Below, in pieces: positions 45,708-55,449 of a stretch of DNA of 64,000 bases. Made by a program: the position numbers and the translations under genes. The notes below the pieces were generated by a model that had not been told where the DNA came from, ran no database searches, and saw nothing but the letters and a program-made list of their open reading frames with translations. Location: contig CM045762.1 in the NCBI GenBank assembly GCA_025200525.1, positions 91,950,717 to 92,014,716 of the forward strand, given 5' to 3'. The stretch is from Camellia lanceoleosa (taxonomy: Eukaryota; Streptophyta; Magnoliopsida; Ericales; Theaceae). Each line of letters starts with the position of its first letter. Positions within the stretch are counted from its first letter, which is position 1.

Positions 45708-46102
45708 TGTGGGGAAGTGGTTATCGGAAATACTCTTCAGATCCTGGAAGACGCCAATGATCCTCAGCTAGTCACCTGCAAAGATACAAATATCTGCCGG
45801 GGTGCCGGATTAGCACCGCTGACAAGCCGCTTCTTCTACTCAAGAAAGCTTGTTCACTAAGTTTTTAGAAGTGATTCTTACGTACCTTTACTAGTCCATT
45901 GCCATTATATTTATACTCGTTTCTTCTGATCCTCGGGGCCAGGGCCTACTTTTTCAATCATTATCCTTTCCACTCTTCGGCTCTAGGATCCTTCCCCATT
46001 CGCCCATTTATCCTATTCGCCCTTATCCTTATGGATATTTGCCGCCTAGCCAAGCTTCTGAAATATACCTTCTTTATCTTCGCCAATTATTCGGCTACCA
46101 CA
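45708..46102 (-). mobile_element. 5' LTR of element B
   Basis: Minus strand from TGTGGTAGCC to CTTCCCCACA, with the GTTAC duplication beyond it. It differs from the 3' LTR by several small deletions and substitutions (for example around 45790-45830 and 46000-46060), suggesting an insertion older than A's. Confidence 0.9.
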
Positions 46103-46347
46103 GTTACTAACACCGATTTTTGTCCTCTTTTATGTTAATTACACTTACAAATCTAATTTCTCACACTAGTTACTAACACCGATTTGTGTTCTCCTTTATG
46201 TTAATTCCACTTACAAGTCTAATTTCTCACACTAGTTACTAACACCGATTTGTGTTCTCTTTATGTTAATTGCACTTACAAGTCTAATTTCTCACACTAG
46301 TTACTAACACTGATCTGTGTCCTCATTTATGTTAATTGCACTTACAA
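46103..46347. repeat. 65-bp tandem repeat, target of element B
   Basis: Three full copies and one partial copy of GTTACTAACACCGATTTGTG...CTAATTTCTCACACTA. Each starts with GTTAC, the target duplication of element B. The left flank of B (36400-36433) ends in a matching half-unit (AATCTCACTCAATAGTTAC). Confidence 0.9.
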
Positions 46348-47869
46348 CACAGTAAGTCATTGTGTACCCAATTTTACTCTCTTCTCTGAAGTCTAATATC
46401 TCTCACAAGTTATTGTTAACGAGGGCCTGTTTGTTTTGAGAGATGATAGGACTTTTAGATAATATCCTTACTAACAATGTACACATTAACAATCATACTC
46501 AACTTGACTCCAAAAACAATCTATATGTATTCTTTTTTTGTTAATCATACTCATAACATAATAATCATATGTGTAGCCTACTTTCCAGAAACATGCCAAA
46601 TGAATTACCTGAACTATTTATTTGAATATCACAGTCTGTTGGAAGTCTAATATCTCTCACTGTCTACTGAATGGTCTGTTGGAAGTCTAATTTCTCTCAT
46701 TGACTATAGGATCTGTTTGTTTTGGGTTATAGGAGATGGAATTGGATTAGGATGGATGTGGAGTTCACTAATATTGTGTTTGTTTGCAAAATGCGAAAGG
46801 AGATTCACAATACCTTGGGACTATGATTGGCCTCCATGGATGGGATTAGTAGTCCCCCATGAGAGATAATATTAGAAAAACAATCTCCTGGGATTCGAGG
46901 GGGATTTACTATTTTACCCTCTATTATCCAACCTACTTTACTTACTCTTCTTGATTAGTATGATCTTTTTTCTATCATTTTTTTTTTTAATTATTCCACC
47001 TTTTTTTACTACACCATTCTTTCTATCAAAATATTTTAATATAAAAATATAGTAGTATAATAATATTTATACTAAAAAAAATTATATTAAAAAAATAAAA
47101 TAGTACCAAAACAATATATATTTATGAAATAGAATTCTTAATATTAAAATATAATTTTTGAGAAATTTGAATAGGAAAATAAAGTATAAAATATAAATAA
47201 ATTTGTTTTTATTTATAAAATTATAAAAATAATTTCCATTTTAATCATAAATTTTGTTACTTCTTTTTTTTTTTTCCCTTTTTAGTTGATTTTTAAAAAT
47301 TTGATACGCATTACCTTATTGATTTAAAAAATTATATAGGTCCCAAATTTTCTACCAAAAAAAATGATCAAATATCTCACATGAGTGTGGGGTCCACAAA
47401 ATATAGACCCCATACTCATGTGACACCTTTGATAATTTATTTAATAAAAAATTTGATATCCCTAACATTACCATATTCATTTAGTAATTGACAAATTAAC
47501 ACGGCAAACAATAAGAAGCAAATTGTCATCTCTATTTAATGCTCTAAGTACAAACAAGCTTTGTGTACTTATCCAAAAAAAAAATGTGAAATCTCTCTCC
47601 ACAATGGTTTGCAGCCAGTTCCTCCACCTTCTTCTGAAAGCTTATTGCCTTCATTAAAACAGGTTTTTGGAGCTTTTTTGGGATGATCTAAATAAATGCA
47701 TTTTTTAATTTTTTTATGAAATATGGATTGAGTTTTGGTTGGGTTTAAAGTGATGTGTTAGAGAGGTGATGTAACTTAAATAAGATGATGTAACTTAAAT
47801 AGGATAGTGACTTTTTAATTTTTTGACTTTTTTTCAAACATGCCAAATTAGCCCTTGGTCTCTTTCTGA
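46348..47869. other. AT-rich intergenic DNA
   Basis: No gene seen. 'GGCCTGTTTGTTTTGAGAGA' (46424) and 'GGATCTGTTTGTTTTGGG' (46709) look like ends of old hAT-type MITEs, but I cannot find matching right ends. Confidence 0.4.
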
Positions 47870-48889
47870 ACCATTTTTCTTCCTCTCTTTTATTACACAT
47901 CTACCTTTCTGAACCATTTTTCTTCCTTTCTTCTATTACACCTCTACTTCCCATTTCAGAGGAGTTAAAGCTTCAAATTCTATTTCAGAGAAGGATTTTA
48001 AAGCTCCCTCAACTACCTGCAAAAAATTTAAAGGTACATTAGAAAAATCAAGCAAAGACATGTTTTAATTCTCTCTCTCTCTCTCTCTTACTTATTTCTT
48101 TCCCCTCAAGTTTAACAACACCAAGGAAGCACTGTTAACTTTGATTTTACATAACAATCATATATTTTTCATATAATAATCATGAAGGTCTGTTTGTTTG
48201 AATTTTTGGAACTTTGTTTTTATTTTTCAGCTAATTTCACAAAAAAATTAACACAAAAAATTATTTCAAAAATTAAATTGTAAAAACTACAGTGAACAAA
48301 GTTTTTACAAAGAACTAGAATCACATAATAATCATAAATATTGTCACCTAATTTTTTGTACATACATATGCTTCTATGGACCATTTTCTTCCTCTCTTTT
48401 ATTACACATCTACCTTTCTGAACTATTTTTCTTCATTTCTTCTATTACACCTCTACTTCCCATTTCAGAGGAGTTAAAGCTTCAAATTCCATTTCAGAGA
48501 AGGATTTTAAAGCTCCCTCAACTACCTGCAAAAAATTTAAAGGTACATTAGACAAATCAAGCAAAGACATGTTTTAATTCTCTCTCTCTCTCTTACTTAT
48601 TTCTTTCCCCTCAAGTTTAACAACACCAAGGAAGTATTGTTAACTTTGATTTCACATAACAATCATATATTTTTCATATAATAATCATAAAGCCTTTGTT
48701 TGTTTGAAATTTTTGGAACTTCGTTTTTATTTTTCAGCTAATTTCACAAAAAAATTAACACAAAAAATTATTTCAAAAATTAAATTGTAAAAACTATAGT
48801 AAACAAAGTTTTTACAAAGAATTAGAATCACATAATAATCATAAATATTGCTACCTAATTTTTTGTACATGCATTTGCTTCTACAGATA
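47870..48889. repeat. Tandem duplication, two copies of ~510 bp
   Basis: 47870-48379 and 48380-48889 match almost base for base: ATTACACATCTACCTTTCTG, AGAGGAGTTAAAGCTTCAAA, ACATGTTTTAATTCTCTCTC and so on. They differ in (CT)n length and a few substitutions. Non-coding; it lies just before the hAT relic. Confidence 0.9.
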
Positions 48890-48897
48890 TAAATAAT

Positions 48898-49575
48898 GTC
48901 ATCCTCAACTGGCAAGGAAAAGTAGCAGGAAAAAGGAAAAGTTGTTGTCCAATGTCTAGCGAAACCTCAAGGATTTGAGTTTGATGATAAACCATTGTGG
49001 AACCATGTGAAGGTTCTTTGTATACCATTAGGTAGTGGTGCAAATAGATGTTGGTCCTGCAATTATTGTAATAAGAAAGTAACAGGCTCATATTAAAAAA
49101 TCAAGGCTCATTTGTTGAAGTTTCTTAACTATGGAGTAATTATTGCAATAAGAAAGTAACAGGCTCATATTCAAAAGTCAAGGCTCATTTGTTGAAGTTT
49201 CTTAACTATGGAGTGGAAGCCTGCAAAGCTATAAAGGATGATGGAGTCTTTTGGGAAGCTGATAAAAAGTTAGCTTTCAGCTTTTTGCCCGTTTTGGGTC
49301 ACATCATCTCTCACATAACTTATCTACAAAAAGACAAAATAAGCTAAAAAAGCCAAAAAGTCGACTTTTTATCAACTTCCTAAAACACCCCGATGTTTTT
49401 GAAACACTCGAAAAGGAGCATGAAGTAGCAGAAAAAATACGAGCTCAACAACAATTGGATGTAAGAAAAAAAGCAGATTATGTGTCTCTACCTGAAGGAT
49501 CAGACTTGCTTCAAAACAAAAAAAGAAAGGGTTCAATTTCAGAACCTTTGGCAGCTGCATTTAACTACAACTTGT
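48898..49575 (+). pseudogene. hAT transposase relic (BED zinc finger)
   Basis: Near 48960-49100 the plus strand reads PLWNHVKVL, then CWSCNYCNKKVTGSY and KAHLLKFLNYGV, a BED-type finger (C-x2-C...H). After an inserted MITE, it continues as DVFETLEKEHEVAEKIRAQQ and later LPEGSDLLQNKKRKGS, a typical linker. The catalytic and dimerisation domains are absent. A 75-bp segment with the finger is duplicated in tandem (about 49064-49138 and 49139-49212). An early TAG and one TAA break the frame. In the family it cuts and pastes hAT DNA transposons in the nucleus. Confidence 0.7.
49249..49385. mobile_element. MITE inside the hAT relic
   Basis: Terminal inverted repeats TTTTGGGAAGCTGATAAAAAG-like at the left and CTTTTTATCAACTTCCTAAAA at the right, about 137 bp, no coding. 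Target duplication not resolved. Confidence 0.55.
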
Positions 49576-49904
49576 TCAATTTATTATTTTTGTCATAAAA
49601 AAAATATATGATTTACTTTTTAAAAAAACAATTGTCATTTACTTTTTGAGAAATATACGATAAGTTGAACAAGTTTCAATTATTAGATCGATTTAATTTT
49701 TTTTTTTTTTTTTTTTGGTGAAAGAAATATATGAATACTAAACAAAATAAACGGTTTAGATTATTGAAATGGGCGGACCACACAGCCCGGGGATGGAATC
49801 CTCCTCTCTCTCTCTCTCTATGTATATATATAGATATATATATATATGATATGCGGAGAGTTATATTAACCACACAGAAACACCAACACGGGTACAACAA
49901 CCAA

Positions 49905-49948
<44 letters not shown>

Positions 49949-49966
49949 GCAAGCCGTACGTCTGAA
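49576..49966 (+). promoter_or_regulatory. Promoter and 5' leader of the ankyrin gene
   Basis: TATATATA-type sequence at 49822-49848 could serve as a TATA box. The leader contains (CA)n at about 49905-49916 and (GA)n at 49917-49946, then GAGGTGCAAGCCGTACGT before the ATG. From 49838 on it is conserved with 33145-33279. Upstream of 49838 I see no shared sequence. Confidence 0.55.
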
Positions 49967-50720
49967 ATGGATACAATGGCGACAGATGAGGTTCTATGTG
50001 TGCCTTCGTCTTTAACTGATAATATACAGATGGAAGCATGCAGGAGAAGACATTTGGGGATACATGATACATACGAATATAAGGCGCCTGATTTTGGGAG
50101 ATCTAATTCTTTGGAAGCTGCAATATACAGGGCAGCTATAGCTGGGGACATCAATGGCCTGAGACTACAACGAGATTCCCAACTCAATCTTCTCAACCAA
50201 CTCACCCCGCGAGGCGACACGTTTTTTCATATTGCCGCAAGACTAGGCCATTACCATCTAGTGGAACCAATTACAAGTAGATGCCCAGACCTTGTCAAGA
50301 GCAAAAACTACAACGATGATCATCCTCTACATCTTGCTGCAGCTGGTGGTCATCTATATATAGTCCAGTCTTTGATCACTATAACTGGTGGTCATCTATC
50401 TGGGCGAGAAACTGGAGCAGAGCAGGACATTTTAGATGTCATAAAGGGGCAAAATAAACAGGGGAATACTCCATTGCATATGGCTGTAAAGGATCATCAA
50501 TACGAGGTGGCTTTGTTTTTGTTTAAGCGGCCTGGAAGTCAAATAACTTCATGTGTTCCGAATCTGGAAAAAAAGTCACCCTTGTATATGGCAGCCGAAG
50601 CAGGGCATGAGGAGCTCTTTGAGCTTATGATGCAATTCGTTGCTTCGAATGTTGACGCTCAAAATATGCTCAAGGATGGCCAACCACTACTGCAAGTTGC
50701 TATTACAACAAGGAACAAGG
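49967..50720 (+). CDS. First exon of an ACD6-like ankyrin-repeat gene, rest missing in window
   Basis: 251 codons from ATG at 49967 (GAAATGGATACAATGG; a second in-frame ATG is three codons on) to donor CAAGG|GTAATT at 50720. Residues 47-100 read SLEAAIYRAAIAGDINGL then GDTFFHIAARLGHYHLVEPI. Ankyrin repeats follow at about 117-140 (DHPLHLAAAGGHLYIVQSL), 163-190 (NKQGNTPLHMAVKDHQYEVA) and 202-228 (KKSPLYMAAEAGHEELFELM). This is the N-terminal half of the plant ankyrin/PGG family, which sits at membranes and acts in defence signalling. The frame is intact. Downstream, the intron meets element E at about 50975 and no further ankyrin or PGG exon occurs to 64000. It may be a truncated gene or one with a very long intron. 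Confidence 0.8.
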
Positions 50721-50974
50721 GTAATTCAATCTTTTACCACTATTTATTTCTTTATATACAACATGCTGTTTTCTATTACTCAATTTCATTGATTCTAATT
50801 AATTTAAATGAGCTTTTCTCCGGTCCACACATAAGGTACTGTTGGGCTTTGTGACCATCACGAAGTTTATTTCGATGATTTGAAACATTTGCTTTTCTCT
50901 GGTTTACAAAAAGTCCACAGAAGGTACTGTTAGGTTTTCTATGGCTCATTATGAGATTTATTTTGAAAATTTGA
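50721..50974 (+). other. Intron start of the ankyrin gene
   Basis: GTAATT donor. Two diverged copies of a ~75-bp phrase (CTTTTCTCYGG...AAGGTACTGTT...ATTTGAA) at about 50813-50882 and 50891-50978. The second ends where element E starts. Confidence 0.5.
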
Positions 50975-51650
50975 ACTAGAAAAGGCTGCTTCATACTCCG
51001 GTGCAAACCAAGACAAGCTAGAAAAGGCCGCTTCATACTCGGCCACGAACATATTCAATTGCAAAAGGTCCTTGAATTCCTGCCTCAACCTCTCCCTAGC
51101 CGTGGGAGGTAGGTACTTGTCTTGGAAGGCCGTCACAAATGCCTCCCATGTTGGTGCTAGCTGGCCCTTTGCATACTTCCACCATTGGCCGGCGTCGCCT
51201 TTGAGGTGATAACTAGCAAAGGTCACCCTCAACTCCCCATCCTCTATGTAAAGCATATCAAAGGTCTTCACAGTTTGTTCCAACCATTCGCCCGCCTTCT
51301 TTGGATCGGGCCCGCCATGGAATTCATCCGGCTTGGCCCTTAAGAACTCCCTCGTGAGGAAGCTAGCTCTAGTCTCCGCAACATTCTCCTTCACTTGGGT
51401 CTCCGCCCTCAAAATATTCATGGACTCCCTCAAAGCCCCCGCCATCTCTCGGGCTAGAGCCCCCATTGCGGCTTGGCCGGCTTGCCCCGGCACTTCCGCT
51501 TGCCCCACTTGTTCGGCCATGTCAGCTTGGCCTAAACCCTCTTCTTGTACCGGGACCCCTTGGACCGGCACCTCAAACACACCTCGGCGACCTCAACCTC
51601 GCCTTCCACCCCTACCGCCTCGAGTCCGAACTCTTCCTGACATCCTAATT
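50975..51650 (-). pseudogene. Second gag copy of element E, truncated
   Basis: Open from about 51650 to the truncation: a Gln/Ala-rich head (PVQGVPVQEEGLGQ), then the gag core with FLTREFLRAKPDEFHGGPD, GEWLEQTVKTFDMLYIEDGE and WWKYAKGQLAPTWEAFVTAF, QDKYLPPTARERLRQEF and FKDLLQLNMFVAEYE. It is homologous to 58408-59056 but stops within the core, with no zinc knuckle. At the break, a ~21-bp phrase (CTAGAAAAGGCTGCTTCATA-like) occurs twice, at 50981 and 51018, which hints at a small duplication. Gag forms cytoplasmic particles. Confidence 0.8.
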
Positions 51651-52058
51651 AAAGAACAAGGTAGATAATTTAGCACATAATTCCAAATGTGCTCGTAACT
51701 TGCCTCACACGTTAAACTATAATAATTACATGCATATATCACACAAAAAATTTAATTCACCCCACATAAGCACTTAGTCACATAAACACATACGAATTAT
51801 CCTTTAGTGATGAGATTCGTCCCACGAGAAGTCAAGAATTCTTAGTAGAATGAGTATTGATCAAGTACCCTTCTAATAAGACCTCAAGGAATCTAATAGA
51901 CGTGAATAACATCCCAAAAGTCTAATCCCATACCCACGTAGTCACATAAGCATGCCATCATACAATCACAAAAGCAAAATATATCCTAGTCATGCAAAAT
52001 GAACCCATTGTGGTATAACAACCACTTCCCGCGAGCCCCAAGTATTCAAACCCGGTAA
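51651..52058 (-). other. 5' untranslated region of the second element E copy
   Basis: About 410 bp between PBS and gag, non-coding, AT-rich. Confidence 0.6.
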
Positions 52059-52069
52059 CTCTGATACCA
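52059..52069 (-). other. Primer binding site (initiator Met tRNA) of element E
   Basis: Minus strand TGGTATCAGAG, three bases after the LTR end. It is the standard plant PBS for initiator tRNA-Met. Confidence 0.9.
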
Positions 52070-52072
52070 AGT

Positions 52073-54224
52073 TGTAACGCCCCGAAATAATTTGACATGA
52101 ACTACCCACAAATGATCAACATTCACTCAACAATAACAATAATCTGCCCATCTTTACTTAATTAAATTAGAGTCCTTACAAAGGTTTTACAAGCGGGTAT
52201 ACATTCATTGATACAAAACATATGAATCTATAGCATGTAAAGCATCCATTCTCAAAACAATACAATGCCCTTAAGGGCTTACATCTTCCAAGGCATAAGC
52301 CTGGTTACACAAAAATGGTTTCCACCCTATACACAATAGCCCTTGGCTCAAAAGAATTACACAAAATAAAAGAGCTATGTACTCTTCTCAAAATATCCAC
52401 TTCCTCAGTGTGGCGGGATCACCAGTAGAGTATTCTCACAAAGTATATACAGTTATGTTTTTTCCTCAACACAAAGTAAATGCAAATGCAATGTCATGCC
52501 AAGGTTAATCAATGAGGAAAATATTCATTTCAATACGTTGTTTTCAAAATCACCATGTTCTCGATATTATCATGTAATTTCATCAATTCCAAGCTTCCGA
52601 TATTAATTCAATAGGGGCGGTAAATACGACACTGGTAATCCCTAGGTTGGTGTCTGCAAGTAGGCTCAACACACACTACCAAACTGTCATCTTTACCGGT
52701 GCTAACCGGAAGACTCAACACCTATCCGCGCGGTTTTCTAGTCTTTCACCAAGGACACTCAGGCCAACTTATCAAATTCAACTACACCCCCTATCCGGAC
52801 TTACCACGTATTTACCCCATTCACATTTCCATAATTCTCATCACAATATGATCTTTCTCAAAATAAATGTCTTTCCAAAACATGTCATGGTGCACAATAA
52901 TAAGAACTCAATTGAAATATGATGCAATGCTTACTATTCTCAAAATATTTCTACAACAATTTCAATTAATCCATTTCTCATTTCTTCCCTTCAAGTCATT
53001 TCACAAAATACCCATGTGCCCACCATTTCTCACAACAACAATTCACAACAATTAATCCTTTCAAGGCAAACCATGTTCTCAACACAATTTCAAGATCTGA
53101 CAAAGTTTCATATACATGATACAAAGTCATTCATCACTCCCAACAACATAAATTTTCTACATTTTTAACAACTTTGCAATAAAATCATCTCACACATCAT
53201 CATACTACAAAATAGTAAGAGTTTCATAAATATTTCCATGTGTTTTCAAACTCCCCCAATTTCTAGGGTTTTCCTCAAGATAATCACTTCCCTTTTTTGT
53301 TTGTAAAAAAACCTTCATCAAAACATTTGTCATAGATCAACAATGTGAATCCATCAAGATAATTTTACATTTTTTTTTTTTTTTGAAGTTTAAAACAAGT
53401 CTTCTTTGAAGGAAATCTCTACATTTTGAAAACCAAAAGATTGAAACTTTTCAATCTAATAGAAGCTCTTAAAGCATCACCAAATAGCAAAACTATATAT
53501 ATAACTCAAGAATAACCCTACCTCAAAGTTTTGATGAAGAGTGCAAGAAGAAACCCTAGCCCCAAGATGGAAACTCTTCACTTTCTCCTACACCAAGCAA
53601 GCCCTAGCCCTAAATCTTCAAGCTTGAGGAAGATGATGATGAAAATCAAACCCAAGGAAACAAGAATCAAAGGTTCTAGGTGCTTTGGTTAGGGTTTTTA
53701 GAGAGAATGAGGAGAGAAAAGGGCTTTTAGAGTGAGAGAGAAAGGTTAGAAAGTGAGAGAACTTCAGCCCCAAAATGAATAAAAAACAGAGTTTTCGGAT
53801 CTGCCCAATCCCGCATGTGCAACACTTGCCCCCACACGTGCGGCTCCCCTTTCCCACACATGCAAGATTAATCTCGCGACGTAAGGCCGGGTCTCAAGAC
53901 TGCCCTCCGGGTGACTGCTTAAGGTAATGCAACACACTCTAGCTACTCCCTTCTCACACGTGCGGCTTGGCCTCCCGCACGTGCGGCCCTGGGCCCCTGC
54001 ACGTGTGGCCCCCTGCTTTCCAGCCCAGATTTTCACAACTTGGCTCCTGGACCCTCCGAACTTGCTCTAGCACGACCCGAAACAAGCGAGATTCAACACT
54101 CACAAACAAAACATGAATAAGGGCTCAAATTTGAAATAACGTTCGGACGTTTCAAACCCAACGAAAGTAAGAGAGGACGAAGACAAAGAGAAAGAAAAGA
54201 AATAAAGGAAACCCGGCCATTACA
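52073..54224 (-). mobile_element. LTR of element E (2152 bp)
   Basis: Minus strand from TGTAATGGCC to CGTTACA, bounded by a purine tract on one side and a PBS on the other. It is non-coding. 53800-54010 has four CACGTG motifs. Several short A/T runs (53371-53385). Confidence 0.9.
53835..54005 (-). promoter_or_regulatory. Cluster of four CACGTG (G-box) motifs in the element E LTR
   Basis: CACGTG at 53835-53840, 53957-53962, 53978-53983 and 54000-54005, most within the phrase GCACGTGCGG or CACACGTGCGG. They lie about 220-390 bp from the LTR start, so in U3, where enhancers are expected. G-boxes bind plant bHLH and bZIP factors. Functional use is inferred. Confidence 0.45.
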
Positions 54225-54236
54225 ACCTCCCCACCA
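54225..54236 (-). other. Polypurine tract of element E
   Basis: Minus strand GGTGGGGAGGT directly before TGTAATGG. Upstream of it is AAATTTCGGGGACGAAATTT, common in Del/Tekay elements. Confidence 0.85.
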
Positions 54237-54540
54237 TAGAAAATTTCGTCCCCGAAATTTAAACAAACCCCCAAACTATAGTTATAGCAATAACAATCAA
54301 CTTTAACAATATTCTCAAGTCATCTCATCTACACTCAACTAACTTTTATCGTTCCTCTCATCATCATTTCACCAAAACCACGTTTGTTACACAAGATACA
54401 TGGTACAAGGCATCCATAGCAAAACATCATACTTTCACAACTTCGTACTCAATTAAACAACATAAACAACCACATTGGATCATCAATTTAACACATTTTC
54501 CATCAACACTAGTAAACATTACAAATTTAGATCATTTCAA

Positions 54541-55403
54541 CTAAACATGCTCAAACAACCGATACTTGGAGCGGACTTCCGCCTCCCTTTCCCAAGTTGC
54601 TTCCTTGACCCCATGGTGTCTCCACAACACCTTTACTAACGATATGGTCTTACCCCCTAACACTTGCTCCCGGGTATCTAGGATTTGGACCGGTCGCCCT
54701 CGTGAAGAGGCGCCCTCATCTACCTCCAAATCAACCCAATCTAACACATGAGAAGGGTCGCTCAGATTTCCTAAGCATTGACACATGAAACACATTGTGA
54801 ACCCCGAAAGTTGTGGCAAGAAGGCTAACCGTAGGCCACTTCTCCGATCCTCTCCAATATCTCGAAGGCCCAATGAACCCCTGAGACAATTCCCGCCTTG
54901 CCAAACCTCATTAAACCCCGCCTAGGTGAAATTTTAAGGAACACGTGATCACCTACTTCAAAGGATAGAGGTTGTCTCCTCTTGTCGGCGTAACTTTTCG
55001 TCGACTTTGAGTCAGAGCTAACCTCTTACGAATGAGGGCAACCTTCTCGGTTGTCTCCTCACAATCTCCTGACCCAACAACAAGGCATCTCCTACCTCGC
55101 CCAACAAACGGGTGACCTACAAGGTCGGCCATAGAAGGCCTCAAACGGTGCCATCTCAATGCTAGCCTCATAACTATTGTTGTAGGCGAATCCTCGATTA
55201 GCGGTAAGAGCCTCTCCAAGACCCTTAAAATCTAGAACACAAGCCCTAAGCATATCTTCCAAAATTTGAATGGTGCGCCCGACCGCCCATCGGTTTGAGG
55301 GTGATAAGCAGATCAAGGTAAACTTGGTTCCCAATTTCTCTTGAAGGCTTTGCCATAATCGGTCAGAAACGAGGATTCCTATCCGATACAATGGTGACCG
55401 CAC
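54541..55403 (-). pseudogene. Integrase C-terminal part and chromodomain of element E
   Basis: Minus strand. 55403-55092 keeps pieces of integrase: GILVSDRLWQSLQ, NRWAVGRTIQILEDMLRACV and AFEAFYGRPCRSP, with the catalytic region damaged. 55219-54953 is frameshifted. 54873-54541 is open and ends in a chromodomain: PVQILDTREQVLGG, SLVKVLWRHHG and ATWEREAEVRSKYRLFE. Chromodomains guide integration into heterochromatin in chromoviruses. The frame breaks make this copy inactive. Confidence 0.85.
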
Positions 55404-55449
55404 CCCATGAAGTCAACTATTTCTAACATACAACTCGCCAAGTGCTCAA

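Larger units (their letters stand above)
36434..46102 (-). mobile_element. Element B: complete Tat-type retrotransposon lacking RT-RNaseH-integrase
   Basis: LTRs at 36434-36838 (3') and 45708-46102 (5'); GTTAC lies outside both (36429-36433 and 46103-46107). On the minus strand the order is LTR, PBS, gag, protease, deletion, minisatellite; then, on the plus strand, antisense genes 2 and 1; then LTR. The LTRs and PBS match element A. RT, RNase H and integrase are absent: the protease is followed within about 100 bp by sequence matching the end of A's pol. B is therefore non-autonomous in structure. Confidence 0.92.
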
